A stretch of DNA of 64,000 bases from Pseudomonas sp. GM50. Its GTDB lineage: Bacteria > Pseudomonadota > Gammaproteobacteria > Pseudomonadales > Pseudomonadaceae. This document shows positions 9,111 to 18,300 of the stretch, in pieces. Below the pieces are notes generated by a model. The model saw only the letters and a program-made list of their open reading frames with translations. It did not search any database and was not told the origin of the DNA. The translations under genes were made by a program, and so were the position numbers. The DNA lies in assembly GCF_000282375.1 (NCBI RefSeq), contig NZ_AKJK01000042.1, positions 124,001 through 188,000 of the forward strand. Direction: 5' to 3'. Each line of letters starts with the position of its first letter. The stretch's first letter is position 1.

Positions 9111-10126
9111 ATACTCTGGACGCGATGCATCAGGAGCCCTGGGAATACGACTTCTTCCAGGCGTTGCGGCGTATCGAGTGCGAATCGCCTGAACTGCCGC
9201 GCCTGGGCCATTCGTTGCGCCTGGCCGATGATCCGCTGCGCCTTGGGCAACAGGCCGATTGCACCTTCGCCCCGGCGACCCTGGCCTCGGTACAGCCGGG
9301 CGTCGACGGTTCGCCGGCGCGTCTGGAGCAGTTCTTTTTCGGCCTCGGCGGCCCCAACGGCCCATTGCCGCTGCACCTCACCGAATATGTGCGCGAACGC
9401 CAGCGCAACAACGCCGACAGCACCAGTAAACGCTTCCTGGATGTGTTCCATCACCGGCTGCTGAGCCTGTTTTATCGGGCCTGGGCCGAAGCGCGGCCGA
9501 CGGTCAGCCATGACCGCCCGGACGATGACTACTGGTCGGCACGCCTGGCAGCACTGAGCGGCCGGGGCATGCCGAGCCTGCTCAAGCAAGGGCTGATTCC
9601 CGATACGGCGAAGTTGCACTACAGCGGTCATCTGTCGGCACAAACCCGCTACCCGGACGGTTTGAAGGCCATTCTCAGCGAATACTTCGGCCTGCCGGTG
9701 GAGATCGAAGAGTACGTCGGCCAATGGCTGGAACTGCCGGAACGCAGCCGCGTTGGCATCAGCGCCCATCGATTGGGCGTGGATTTTTGCCTGGGCCGTT
9801 ACGTCTGGGATCGCCAGCACAAATTCCGCATTCGCCTGGGGCCACTCAAGCTGGATGACTACATGAGCATGCTGCCCGGTAGCCAACCCTTCAATGAGCT
9901 GGTGGCCTGGGTGGCCGAATACCTGGGCCATGAACTGGACTGGGACCTGAACCTGGTTCTGAAACAGCCCGAAGTACCGGCGCTGCAACTCAATCGCCAG
10001 TTCCGCCTGGGTTTCAATACCTGGCTGGGCAAGCCCGAAAAAGATGCCAAGGACTTAATACTGGCCCGGCATTACGCCGAGCAGGCCAACACCTCGCAAA
10101 CCTCAAGGAACCAAGAGCATGGGTGA
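9074..10126 (+). CDS. tssG: T6SS baseplate protein TssG
   Basis: TssG (VasB/ImpH) completes the baseplate wedge. The 350-aa protein contains PWEYDFFQALRRIE near residue 22, GLGGPNGPLPLHLTEYV near residue 90, FHHRLLSLFYRAWA near residue 125 and the C-terminal R-L-G-P-L pattern. The first ATG is inside tssF; an ATG at residue 18 is a possible alternative. The last 8 bp overlap clpV. Confidence 0.95.
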   Translation: MESQARTPSDPVNTLDAMHQEPWEYDFFQALRRIECESPELPRLGHSLRLADDPLRLGQQADCTFAPATLASVQPGVDGSPARLEQFFFGLGGPNGPLPLHLTEYVRERQRNNADSTSKRFLDVFHHRLLSLFYRAWAEARPTVSHDRPDDDYWSARLAALSGRGMPSLLKQGLIPDTAKLHYSGHLSAQTRYPDGLKAILSEYFGLPVEIEEYVGQWLELPERSRVGISAHRLGVDFCLGRYVWDRQHKFRIRLGPLKLDDYMSMLPGSQPFNELVAWVAEYLGHELDWDLNLVLKQPEVPALQLNRQFRLGFNTWLGKPEKDAKDLILARHYAEQANTSQTSRNQEHG

Positions 10127-12797
10127 AATCAGTCGCGCCGCGTTGTTCGGCAAACTCAACAGCGTGGCCTACAAAGCCATCGAAGCCGCCACCGTGTTCT
10201 GCAAGTTGCGCGGTAACCCTTATGTGGAACTGGCCCACTGGTTTCATCAGTTGCTGCAATTGCAGGACTCGGACCTGCACCGCCTCATCCGCCAGTTCAA
10301 TATCGAGCCGGCGCGCCTGGCCCGGGACCTGACCGACGCCCTGGACCGTTTGCCACGCGGCTCGACTTCAATCACTGACTTGTCCTCCCATGTGGAAGAA
10401 GCCGTGGAACGTGGCTGGGTCTACGGCAGCCTGATGTTTGGCGAAAGCCAAGTGCGTACCGGTTACCTGGTGCTCGGCATCCTCAAGACGCCGAGCCTGC
10501 GCCATGGGCTACTGGGGCTGTCGGCAGAGTTTGACAAGATCAAGGCCGAGGCCCTGAGCGAGCGTTTTGACGAATACGTCGGTGACTCGCCGGAAAATGC
10601 ACTCAGCGCCAGCGATGGTTTCAACGCCGGCAGCGTGCCTGGTGAAGCCAGCGGCGCCATGGCCCCCAGCGCCATGGGCAAGCAGGAAGCGCTCAAGCGC
10701 TTTACCGTCGACCTCACCGAGCAGGCCCGCAGTGGCAAGCTTGACCCGATTGTCGGGCGTGACGAAGAGATCCGCCAACTGGTGGACATCCTCATGCGCC
10801 GTCGGCAGAACAACCCGATCCTGACCGGTGAAGCCGGCGTCGGTAAAACCGCCGTGGTCGAAGGTTTTGCCCTGCGCATCGTCGCCGGTGACGTGCCACC
10901 GGCGCTCAAGGATGTGGAGCTGCGCAGCCTCGACGTCGGCCTGTTGCAGGCCGGCGCGAGCATGAAAGGTGAATTCGAACAGCGCCTGCGCCAGGTCATC
11001 GAAGACGTCCAGGCCTCGCCAAAACCGATCATCCTGTTTATCGACGAAGCCCACACGCTGGTCGGTGCCGGTGGCGCCGCCGGCACCGGGGACGCGGCCA
11101 ACCTGCTTAAACCGGCTTTGGCCCGGGGTACCCTGCGTACCGTGGCCGCCACGACCTGGGCCGAGTACAAGAAGCACATCGAAAAAGACCCGGCCCTGAC
11201 CCGTCGCTTCCAGGTGGTGCAAGTCGCCGAGCCGTCCGAAGACAAGGCGCTGTTGATGATGCGCGGCGTGGCCTCGACCATGGAAAAACACCATAAGGTG
11301 CAGATCCTTGACGAAGCCCTGGAAGCCTCGGTCAAGCTGTCCCATCGCTATATCCCGGCGCGCCAGTTGCCGGACAAATCCGTGAGCCTGCTGGACACCG
11401 CTTGCGCCCGGGTCGCCATCAGCCTGCACGCCGTGCCGGCCGAAGTGGACGACAGCCGTCGTCGCATCGAGGCGCTGGAAACCGAACTGCAAATCATCGC
11501 CCGCGAGCACGCCATCGGCATCGTCATCGGCGCCCGCCAGAGCAACAGCGAAAACCTGCTGGCCGCCGAGCGCGAGCGCCTGGCCGAACTGGAAAGCCGC
11601 TGGGTCGAAGAGAAAACCCTGGTGGACGAACTGCTCGCCACCCGCGCCACCCTGCGCGAAAGCGTCGGCGTGGTAGACAGCGATGTCGGCAGTGACGACA
11701 GCCACGCCCTGCGCGAGAAACTGGTGGACCTGCAACAGCGCCTCAGTGCCCTGCAAGGCGAAACCCCGCTGATTCTGCCGACGGTCGATTACCAGGCCGT
11801 GGCCTCGGTGGTTGCCGACTGGACGGGTATTCCGGTGGGTCGCATGGCCCGTAACGAACTGGAAACCGTGCTCAACCTCGACCAGCACCTGAAGAAACGC
11901 ATCATCGGCCAGGATCACGCCCTGCAGATGATCGCCAAACGCATCCAAACCTCCCGCGCCGGCCTCGACAACCCGAGCAAGCCGATTGGCGTGTTCATGC
12001 TCGCCGGCACTTCCGGCGTGGGCAAGACCGAAACCGCCCTGGCGCTGGCCGAAGCCATGTATGGCGGCGAGCAGAACGTCATCACCATCAACATGAGCGA
12101 ATTCCAGGAAGCCCACACCGTGTCCACCCTCAAGGGCGCGCCACCGGGCTACGTTGGCTATGGCGAAGGCGGCGTGCTGACCGAAGCCGTGCGGCGCAAA
12201 CCCTACAGCGTGGTGCTGCTGGACGAGGTGGAAAAAGCCCACCCGGACGTGCATGAGATCTTCTTCCAGGTCTTCGACAAAGGCGTGATGGAGGACGGCG
12301 AAGGCCGGGTGATCGACTTCAAGAACACCTTGATCCTGCTGACCACCAACGCTGGCACCGAGCTGATTGCCCAGGTCTGCAAAGACCCGCAAAACGTGCC
12401 CGAGCCCGAAGAGATCGCCAAGGCCCTGCGCCAGCCGCTGCTGGAGATTTTCCCGCCGGCATTGCTGGGCCGCTTGGTGACCATTCCGTACTACCCGCTC
12501 AGCGACGAGATGCTCAAGGCCATTACCCGCCTGCAACTCAACCGCATCAAAAAGCGCGTGGAGAACACCCACAAAGTGGCCTTCGATTACGACGACGCGG
12601 TGATCGACCTGATCGTCTCCCGCTGCACCGAAACCGAAAGCGGTGGGCGGATGATCGACACCATCCTGACCAACAGTCTGTTGCCGGACATGAGCCGCGA
12701 ATTCCTCACCCGCATGCTCGAAGGCAAAGCGCTGGCAGGCGTGCGGATCAGCGCCCGGGATAACGAATTGCACTACGACTTCAGCGACGCGGCCTGA
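10119..12797 (+). CDS. tssH: T6SS sheath-disassembly ATPase TssH/ClpV
   Basis: ClpV is the AAA+ unfoldase that extracts TssC from contracted sheaths for recycling. The 892-aa protein has a Clp-N domain (about residues 10-150), a first AAA+ module with Walker A GEAGVGKT at 237-244 and Walker B I-I-L-F-I-D-E-A-H, a coiled middle region (about 430-550), and a second AAA+ module with Walker A GTSGVGKT at 630-637 and V-V-L-L-D-E-V-E-K. The C-terminal ClpB-type D2 small domain is complete. No catalytic residue appears lost. It overlaps the end of tssG and is followed by a REP pair. Confidence 0.97.
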   Translation: MGEISRAALFGKLNSVAYKAIEAATVFCKLRGNPYVELAHWFHQLLQLQDSDLHRLIRQFNIEPARLARDLTDALDRLPRGSTSITDLSSHVEEAVERGWVYGSLMFGESQVRTGYLVLGILKTPSLRHGLLGLSAEFDKIKAEALSERFDEYVGDSPENALSASDGFNAGSVPGEASGAMAPSAMGKQEALKRFTVDLTEQARSGKLDPIVGRDEEIRQLVDILMRRRQNNPILTGEAGVGKTAVVEGFALRIVAGDVPPALKDVELRSLDVGLLQAGASMKGEFEQRLRQVIEDVQASPKPIILFIDEAHTLVGAGGAAGTGDAANLLKPALARGTLRTVAATTWAEYKKHIEKDPALTRRFQVVQVAEPSEDKALLMMRGVASTMEKHHKVQILDEALEASVKLSHRYIPARQLPDKSVSLLDTACARVAISLHAVPAEVDDSRRRIEALETELQIIAREHAIGIVIGARQSNSENLLAAERERLAELESRWVEEKTLVDELLATRATLRESVGVVDSDVGSDDSHALREKLVDLQQRLSALQGETPLILPTVDYQAVASVVADWTGIPVGRMARNELETVLNLDQHLKKRIIGQDHALQMIAKRIQTSRAGLDNPSKPIGVFMLAGTSGVGKTETALALAEAMYGGEQNVITINMSEFQEAHTVSTLKGAPPGYVGYGEGGVLTEAVRRKPYSVVLLDEVEKAHPDVHEIFFQVFDKGVMEDGEGRVIDFKNTLILLTTNAGTELIAQVCKDPQNVPEPEEIAKALRQPLLEIFPPALLGRLVTIPYYPLSDEMLKAITRLQLNRIKKRVENTHKVAFDYDDAVIDLIVSRCTETESGGRMIDTILTNSLLPDMSREFLTRMLEGKALAGVRISARDNELHYDFSDAA

Positions 12798-12817
12798 CCG
12801 GCCTGGAACACGGTCAA

Positions 12818-12907
12818 TGTGGGAGCGAGCCTGCTCGCGATGAGGCCATGACATTCAGCATCGATGTTGGATGTCAGTCCGCCATCGCGAGCAGGCTCGC
12901 TCCCACA
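12818..12907. repeat. REP inverted pair (REPIN) between clpV and vgrG
   Basis: Arms identical in type to the pair at 4579 (TGTGGGAGCGAGCCTGCTCG and its reverse complement) with a spacer of about 40 bp. It may separate the structural operon from the vgrG-eag-rhs effector module. Confidence 0.9.
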
Positions 12908-12959
12908 ATGGATCCGGTTCCGGCAGTAAGAAAGCAACGAAACGTTTACGGGATAACCA

Positions 12960-14897
12960 ATGCTATTCAAGCAACTCTCACGCCTGGCAAAAATCACCAG
13001 CCCCCTGGGGCCGGATGTGCTGTTGCTCAAGGACATGGGCGGCGGCGAAGAGCTGGGGCGGCTGTTCAACTATGAGCTGCAACTGCACTCGCTGGACAAC
13101 GCCATCGACCTCAACCAGTTGCTGGGCAAACCCATGTGCCTGAGCCTGCAACTGGACGGCGGTGGCGAGCGCTATTTCCATGGCATCGTTGCCCGTTGCA
13201 GCCAGAACGTCGACCAGGGTCAGTTCGCCAGCTACCAGGTCACACTGCGGCCTTGGCTTTGGCTGCTGACCCGCACCTCCGATTGCCGGATTTTCCAGAA
13301 CCTGACCATCCCGCAGATCATCAAGCAGGTTTTTCGCGACCTGGGTTTTTCCGACTTCGAAGACGCCCTGAGCCGGCCCTATCGCGAGTGGGAATACTGC
13401 GTGCAGTATCGCGAAACCAGCTTTGATTTCGTCAGCCGCCTGATGGAGCAGGAAGGGATCTACTACTTCTTCCGCCATGAACAGGGTCGTCATGTGCTGG
13501 TGCTGGCCGATGCCTATGGCGCCCATACCAACGTGCCCGGCTACGCTTCGGTGCCCTACTACCCCAAGAATGAACAGCAGCGCGAACGCGATCACATTCA
13601 CGACTGGCGCCTGGCCCAGGAAGTCCAGCCGGGCTCGCTGGAACTCAACGACTATGACTTCCAGCGCCCCAGCGCGCGAATTGACGTGCGCTCGGCCATG
13701 CCTCGTCCGCACACCGCCGGCGACTATCCGCTGTACGACTATCCCGGCACCTATGTGCAAAGCGCAGACGGCGAACATTACGCCCGCACCCGCATCGAAG
13801 CCTTGCAGACCCTGCACGAACAGGTCGAGTTCGCCGGCAACGCCCGGGGCCTGGGGTCAGGTCATTTGTTCAGCCTCACGGGTTTCAGCCGCCAGGACCA
13901 GAACCGCGAATACCTGATCGCCGGCGCCCGTTACTACGTCTCCCAGGAAAGCGGGGAAAGCGGCGGCGCTGGCGCTTCGGCGCAGTTCGAAAGCAGCCTG
14001 ACCTGCATCGACGCGCAACAAAGCTACCGTCCCCTGCCCAACACCCACCGGCCTATCGTCAAAGGCCCGCAGACCGCACTGGTGGTTGGCCCCAAGGGCG
14101 AGGAAATCTGGACCGACCAGTTCGGCCGGGTGAAGGTGCATTTCTATTGGGACCGTCACGACCAGTCCAACGAAAACAGTTCGTGCTGGATTCGCGTGTC
14201 GCAATCCTGGGCCGGTAAAAACTGGGGCTCGATGCAGATCCCGCGGATCGGCCAGGAAGTGATCGTCAGCTTCCTCGAAGGCGACCCGGACCGGCCGATC
14301 ATCACTGGCCGCGTCTACAACGCCGAACAAACCGTGCCCTACGACTTGCCGGAAAACGCCACCCAAAGCGGCATGAAAAGCCGTTCGAGCAAGGGCGGCA
14401 CACCGGCGAATTTCAACGAAATCCGCATGGAAGACAAGAAAGGCGCCGAGCAGCTGTACATCCATGCCGAGCGCAATCAGGACATCGTGGTCGAGGTGGA
14501 TGAAAGCCACTCGGTAGGTCACGACCGCAACAAGAGCATTGGGCATAACGAGACGGTGACCATTGGCAACAACCGCCTGCGTATCGTCAAACAGGAAGAC
14601 ATTCTTTCGGTGGGCCAGCGCAAGACCGACAGCATCAGCCAGAGCTACGTCATTGAAGTGGGCGAGAACCTGCGGCTGGTCTGTGGTGAAAGCATCCTGG
14701 AGCTCAATGCCAGCGGCCAGATCAACCTGACCGGCGTGCAAATCAGCTTCTATGCCAGCGGTGATGCCGAGTTCAACACCGGCGGCGTGCTGCACCTGAA
14801 CAACGGCGGCGGCGCTGGCGCCACGCCTGATGGCCAAGGCGTCAAGGCCAGCATCGACGCCAACATCAATGCCGCGTTTCCCAAGCCCAAGGGCTAA
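12960..14897 (+). CDS. vgrG: T6SS spike protein VgrG (TssI)
   Basis: VgrG trimers form the gp27/gp5-like puncturing spike and receive PAAR-tipped effectors. The 645-aa protein has the gp27-like part (residues about 1-380, with the ETSFDFVSRLMEQEGIYYFF motif near residue 150), the gp5 OB-fold (DQFGRVKVHFYWDR near residue 390 and SCWIRVSQSWAG), and a beta-helix needle (repeated V-G-H-N/ I-G-N-N units near 520-560). There is no added effector domain; the C-terminal tail of about 40 residues is Gly/Ala-rich. It lies 18 bp ahead of the Eag chaperone gene, so cargo delivery is probably by PAAR binding of the adjacent Rhs protein. Confidence 0.97.
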   Translation: MLFKQLSRLAKITSPLGPDVLLLKDMGGGEELGRLFNYELQLHSLDNAIDLNQLLGKPMCLSLQLDGGGERYFHGIVARCSQNVDQGQFASYQVTLRPWLWLLTRTSDCRIFQNLTIPQIIKQVFRDLGFSDFEDALSRPYREWEYCVQYRETSFDFVSRLMEQEGIYYFFRHEQGRHVLVLADAYGAHTNVPGYASVPYYPKNEQQRERDHIHDWRLAQEVQPGSLELNDYDFQRPSARIDVRSAMPRPHTAGDYPLYDYPGTYVQSADGEHYARTRIEALQTLHEQVEFAGNARGLGSGHLFSLTGFSRQDQNREYLIAGARYYVSQESGESGGAGASAQFESSLTCIDAQQSYRPLPNTHRPIVKGPQTALVVGPKGEEIWTDQFGRVKVHFYWDRHDQSNENSSCWIRVSQSWAGKNWGSMQIPRIGQEVIVSFLEGDPDRPIITGRVYNAEQTVPYDLPENATQSGMKSRSSKGGTPANFNEIRMEDKKGAEQLYIHAERNQDIVVEVDESHSVGHDRNKSIGHNETVTIGNNRLRIVKQEDILSVGQRKTDSISQSYVIEVGENLRLVCGESILELNASGQINLTGVQISFYASGDAEFNTGGVLHLNNGGGAGATPDGQGVKASIDANINAAFPKPKG

Positions 14898-14915
14898 TCA
14901 CGAGATCTGTGTTCC

Positions 14916-15350
14916 ATGACTTACCGAATCAATGAATTCCAGTTCCAACTGCCGGCAGGCGAACTGCAAGACGCGTCGATCAACATCCTCAAGTTCCCTG
15001 AACTGGGCACTTCGCTGATTGTCAGCCGCAGCTTGCTGGCCGAGGGCGAAACCCTGCAAAGCAACTTCGACGACCAGCTCAAGCGTCTGGAAAAACAAGT
15101 GCAAGACTTGCGTTTTCAACCGGGCGTCGCCGTGCGTCTGGGCGCCAGCCAGGAAGTCGAAGGCATCGAGTTGCGCAGCCAGTTCAACAAGGGCAACGAC
15201 AAAGTCTTCCAATACCAGTTGGCACTGGTGTTGCCCGGCACCCGCAAAATGCTCGCCCTGAGCTACGTGAAGGCCGAGAAACTTGGCGATGCCGAAGCCG
15301 CGCATTGGGCGACCATCAAGAGTTCGCTGTTGTTCGACGTTCCGGCCTGA
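14916..15350 (+). CDS. Eag-type effector chaperone (DUF1795/DcrB family)
   Basis: EagR proteins bind the N-terminal transmembrane helices of PAAR-Rhs effectors, keep them soluble in the donor and help load them on VgrG. The 144-aa protein begins MTYRINEFQFQLPAG and has the family pattern NILKFPELGTSLIVSRSLL near residue 25 and the C-terminal GDAEAAHWATIKSS helix. Its position between vgrG and a PAAR-Rhs gene with N-terminal hydrophobic helices is the diagnostic context. A short relic of a second copy of its C-terminus lies at 22924-22980. Confidence 0.9.
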   Translation: MTYRINEFQFQLPAGELQDASINILKFPELGTSLIVSRSLLAEGETLQSNFDDQLKRLEKQVQDLRFQPGVAVRLGASQEVEGIELRSQFNKGNDKVFQYQLALVLPGTRKMLALSYVKAEKLGDAEAAHWATIKSSLLFDVPA

Positions 15351-15362
15351 TGAGCACCCTGC

Positions 15363-18300
15363 ATGTCTGACGCGCTCTGGGCTGCCCGACTGGGCGATGC
15401 ACTCGATCACACCTCGATGATGGCCGATATCCTCGGCGGCGTGCTCGAGGTGGCAGCCAACATCGCGATTACCGCGCTGGCCACTGCCGCCGTGGTCGCG
15501 GCCACTGGCATCACCGTCGTCACTGGCGGGTTGGGGTGCTTCGTGCTCGGCCTGGTGGTGGGCACGATCGTCGGCCTTGCCATGAGCAAGACCGGGGCCG
15601 ATAAGGGCCTGAGCAATTTATGCGAGAGTTTCAGTAATTCGCTGTTTCCGCCCACGGTGCAGGCGAACATTCTCACCGGTTCCACCAACACCCTCACCAA
15701 CAACATTCCCGCCGCCCGCGCTGCCGGAGCGATCCCGTCCCATGTCGCGCCGGCCGGCACCGAGCTGGCAATACCCGAGCCCGAAGCAGAAGCCAGCTAC
15801 CTGGACATGGCCGAGAGCTTCTTCTCCCAGATGTGGCGCCCCACCGTCGCCACCCCGGCGCCAGGCGCGGTGCCCAAGCCGCTGGACCTGCTCGTCTGCA
15901 TGAAGCATCCGCCGATGCCGCCGCAGTTTATGGCCGAGGGCTCGGACAAGGTCACCATCAACGGCCAGCCCGCCGTGCGCAGCGGCGATCGCAGCACCTG
16001 CGATGCCAAGGTCGTGTCGTCCGGGTTGATCTCCTCCAACGTGACCATCGGTGGCGGTTCGGTGGTGGTGCGTGAGATCCGCAGCGGCAAGACCCCGGGC
16101 GTGGGGCTGGCGGTCACCGCGTTGCTGATGCTCAAGGGCGGCAAGGGCAAGTTCTTCAGCAAATTGCCGTGCATGCTGATCGGTGGCGCGACGTCGATGG
16201 CCGTCAGCAGCGCGATGGGCGCCATGGCCAATGCCGCCATGGGCTCGTCGAACCCGGTGCACGCGGCGACCGGGGCCAAGGTGCTGGGCGGTGACGAAGA
16301 GCTGGATTTCGTGTTGCCTGGCATCTTGCCGATGGATTGGCAGCGCTTCTACAACAGCCGTGACGAACGTCGCGACGGGTTGTTTGGGGCGGGTTGGAGT
16401 GTGTCCTATGAGGTGCGGGTTGAAATCCTGCCTCACTCGGAGGGTGGCGAAACGCTGGTCTACACCGATGAACAGGGCCGGCGCATCGACATGGGGTCGA
16501 TCCCCCTGGGCGGCGCGGTGTTCAGTGCGGGGGAAGGGCTTAGTGTTCGGCGCCATCTTAATGGGCAGTTGTTGATTGAAAGCGATGACGGCATGTATCG
16601 CTTGTTCGATCCGGCACCGGGGAATGCAGCGCTGCTGCGATTGAGTCAGCTCGGCGACCGCAACGACAACCGCATCTACCTCGACTATGACGAAACCGGA
16701 CGCTTGGTACGACTGCGGGACACCTTTGATCTGGTGCAGGTCGAGCTGATTCGCGAACGCGACCGCGTGGCTCGAGTTGAACGCCTGTACCCCGACCAGC
16801 ACCGCGAAGTACTCGCCAGCTATGGCTACGACGCAGCGGGCGATCTGGCCGAAGTGCGCGACGCCACCGACCAGATACAACGGCGCTTCAGCTACGACGC
16901 CGGACGGCGGATGGTCGAGCACCAGTTGCCCACCGGGCTGCGCTGCTTCTATGAATGGGCGCTGATTGAAGACCTGGAATGGCGCGTGGTCCGGCACTGG
17001 ACCGATGAAGGCGATGCCTACCAGTTCGACTATGACCTCGGCGTCGGTGTCACGCGCATCACCGATGGCTTGCAGCGCGTCAGCACGCGGCGCTGGAACA
17101 GCCAGCACCAGATCACCGAATACACCGACAACCTCGGCCAGACCTGGCAGTTCGAATGGAACGACGAGCGCCAGTTGCTCAGCGCTACCGACCCACAGGG
17201 CGGTCAGTATCAATACAGCTACGACGACGCCGGTAACATGAGCGGCGAAACCGACCCGCTGGGCCGCAGCGAATCGACCCTATGGCTTGAACTCTGGGCC
17301 CTGCCGCTGGTGGAAACCGACGCCGCTGGCAACAGCTGGCAGTATCGCTACGATCAGCGCGGCAACCGCATCGTCGAAACCGATCCGCTGGGCCACATCA
17401 CCCGCTACCGCTACGACACCCACGGCCAGGTCGTCGAGATCATCGACGCCACCGGCAAAAGCAAAAAGCTGCGCTGGAACCCCTTCGGCCAACTGGTTGA
17501 GCACATCGATTGCTCGGGTTATCCGACGCGGTTCAGCTACGCCAACCGGGGCTATCTGCAAACCATCATCGATGCCCTCGGCGAACGCACCCAGTTCAGC
17601 TACGACGCCCAAGGGCGCCTGCTCAGCAGCCAATTGCCGGACGGGCGCACCGAGCAGTACCAGCACGACATCAGCGGCCAATTGACCGGTTATACCGACC
17701 CGGCCGGGCACACCACGCTCTATCAACACAACCGCCGCGGCCAGGTGCGCCAGCGCACCGACGCCCACGGCCGACAGGTGCAATTCGGGTACGACAGCTA
17801 CGGGCGGCTGCAAGCGCTGATCAATGAGAACGGCGAAAGTTATCGGTTTGCCTGGGATGCCGGCGATCGGCTGACCGAACAACAGGATCTGGATGGCAGC
17901 GCCAAGCGCTACACCTATGACCTGCTGGATAACGTCGCGACGGTGGCGGCTGTTCCGGCGCCTTACGGCAACGGCTTGGCCATCGTCCCCGAGACGCCCC
18001 CGGCCCCCATCGTTCATCGACTGAAACGCGACGCTGTCGGCCGGCTGATCGCCAAAGTCACCGACGATGGCCGCACCGACTACACCTACGACCCATTGGA
18101 CCAGCTCACCGCCGTCACCTTCACCGACCACCATGGCAACGCACAAACCCTGAGCTTCGCCTACGACGCCCTCGGCCAATTGCTCGAAGAACAAAGCGCG
18201 GCCGGGAGCCTGCACTACCACTACGACGAACTCGGCAACCTGATCCAGACCCAACTGCCCGACGGCCGCTGGATCAATCGCCTCTACTACGGCAGCGGCC

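Noticed and set aside
10509..12854. A 781-codon minus-strand frame opposite clpV
   Set aside because: Shadow of the clpV coding strand with no motif. ClpV is complete and unmistakable on the plus strand.
15618..17213. A 531-codon minus-strand frame opposite the rhs gene
   Set aside because: Shadow of the Rhs coding sequence with repeated Val/Gln/Leu composition and no domain.
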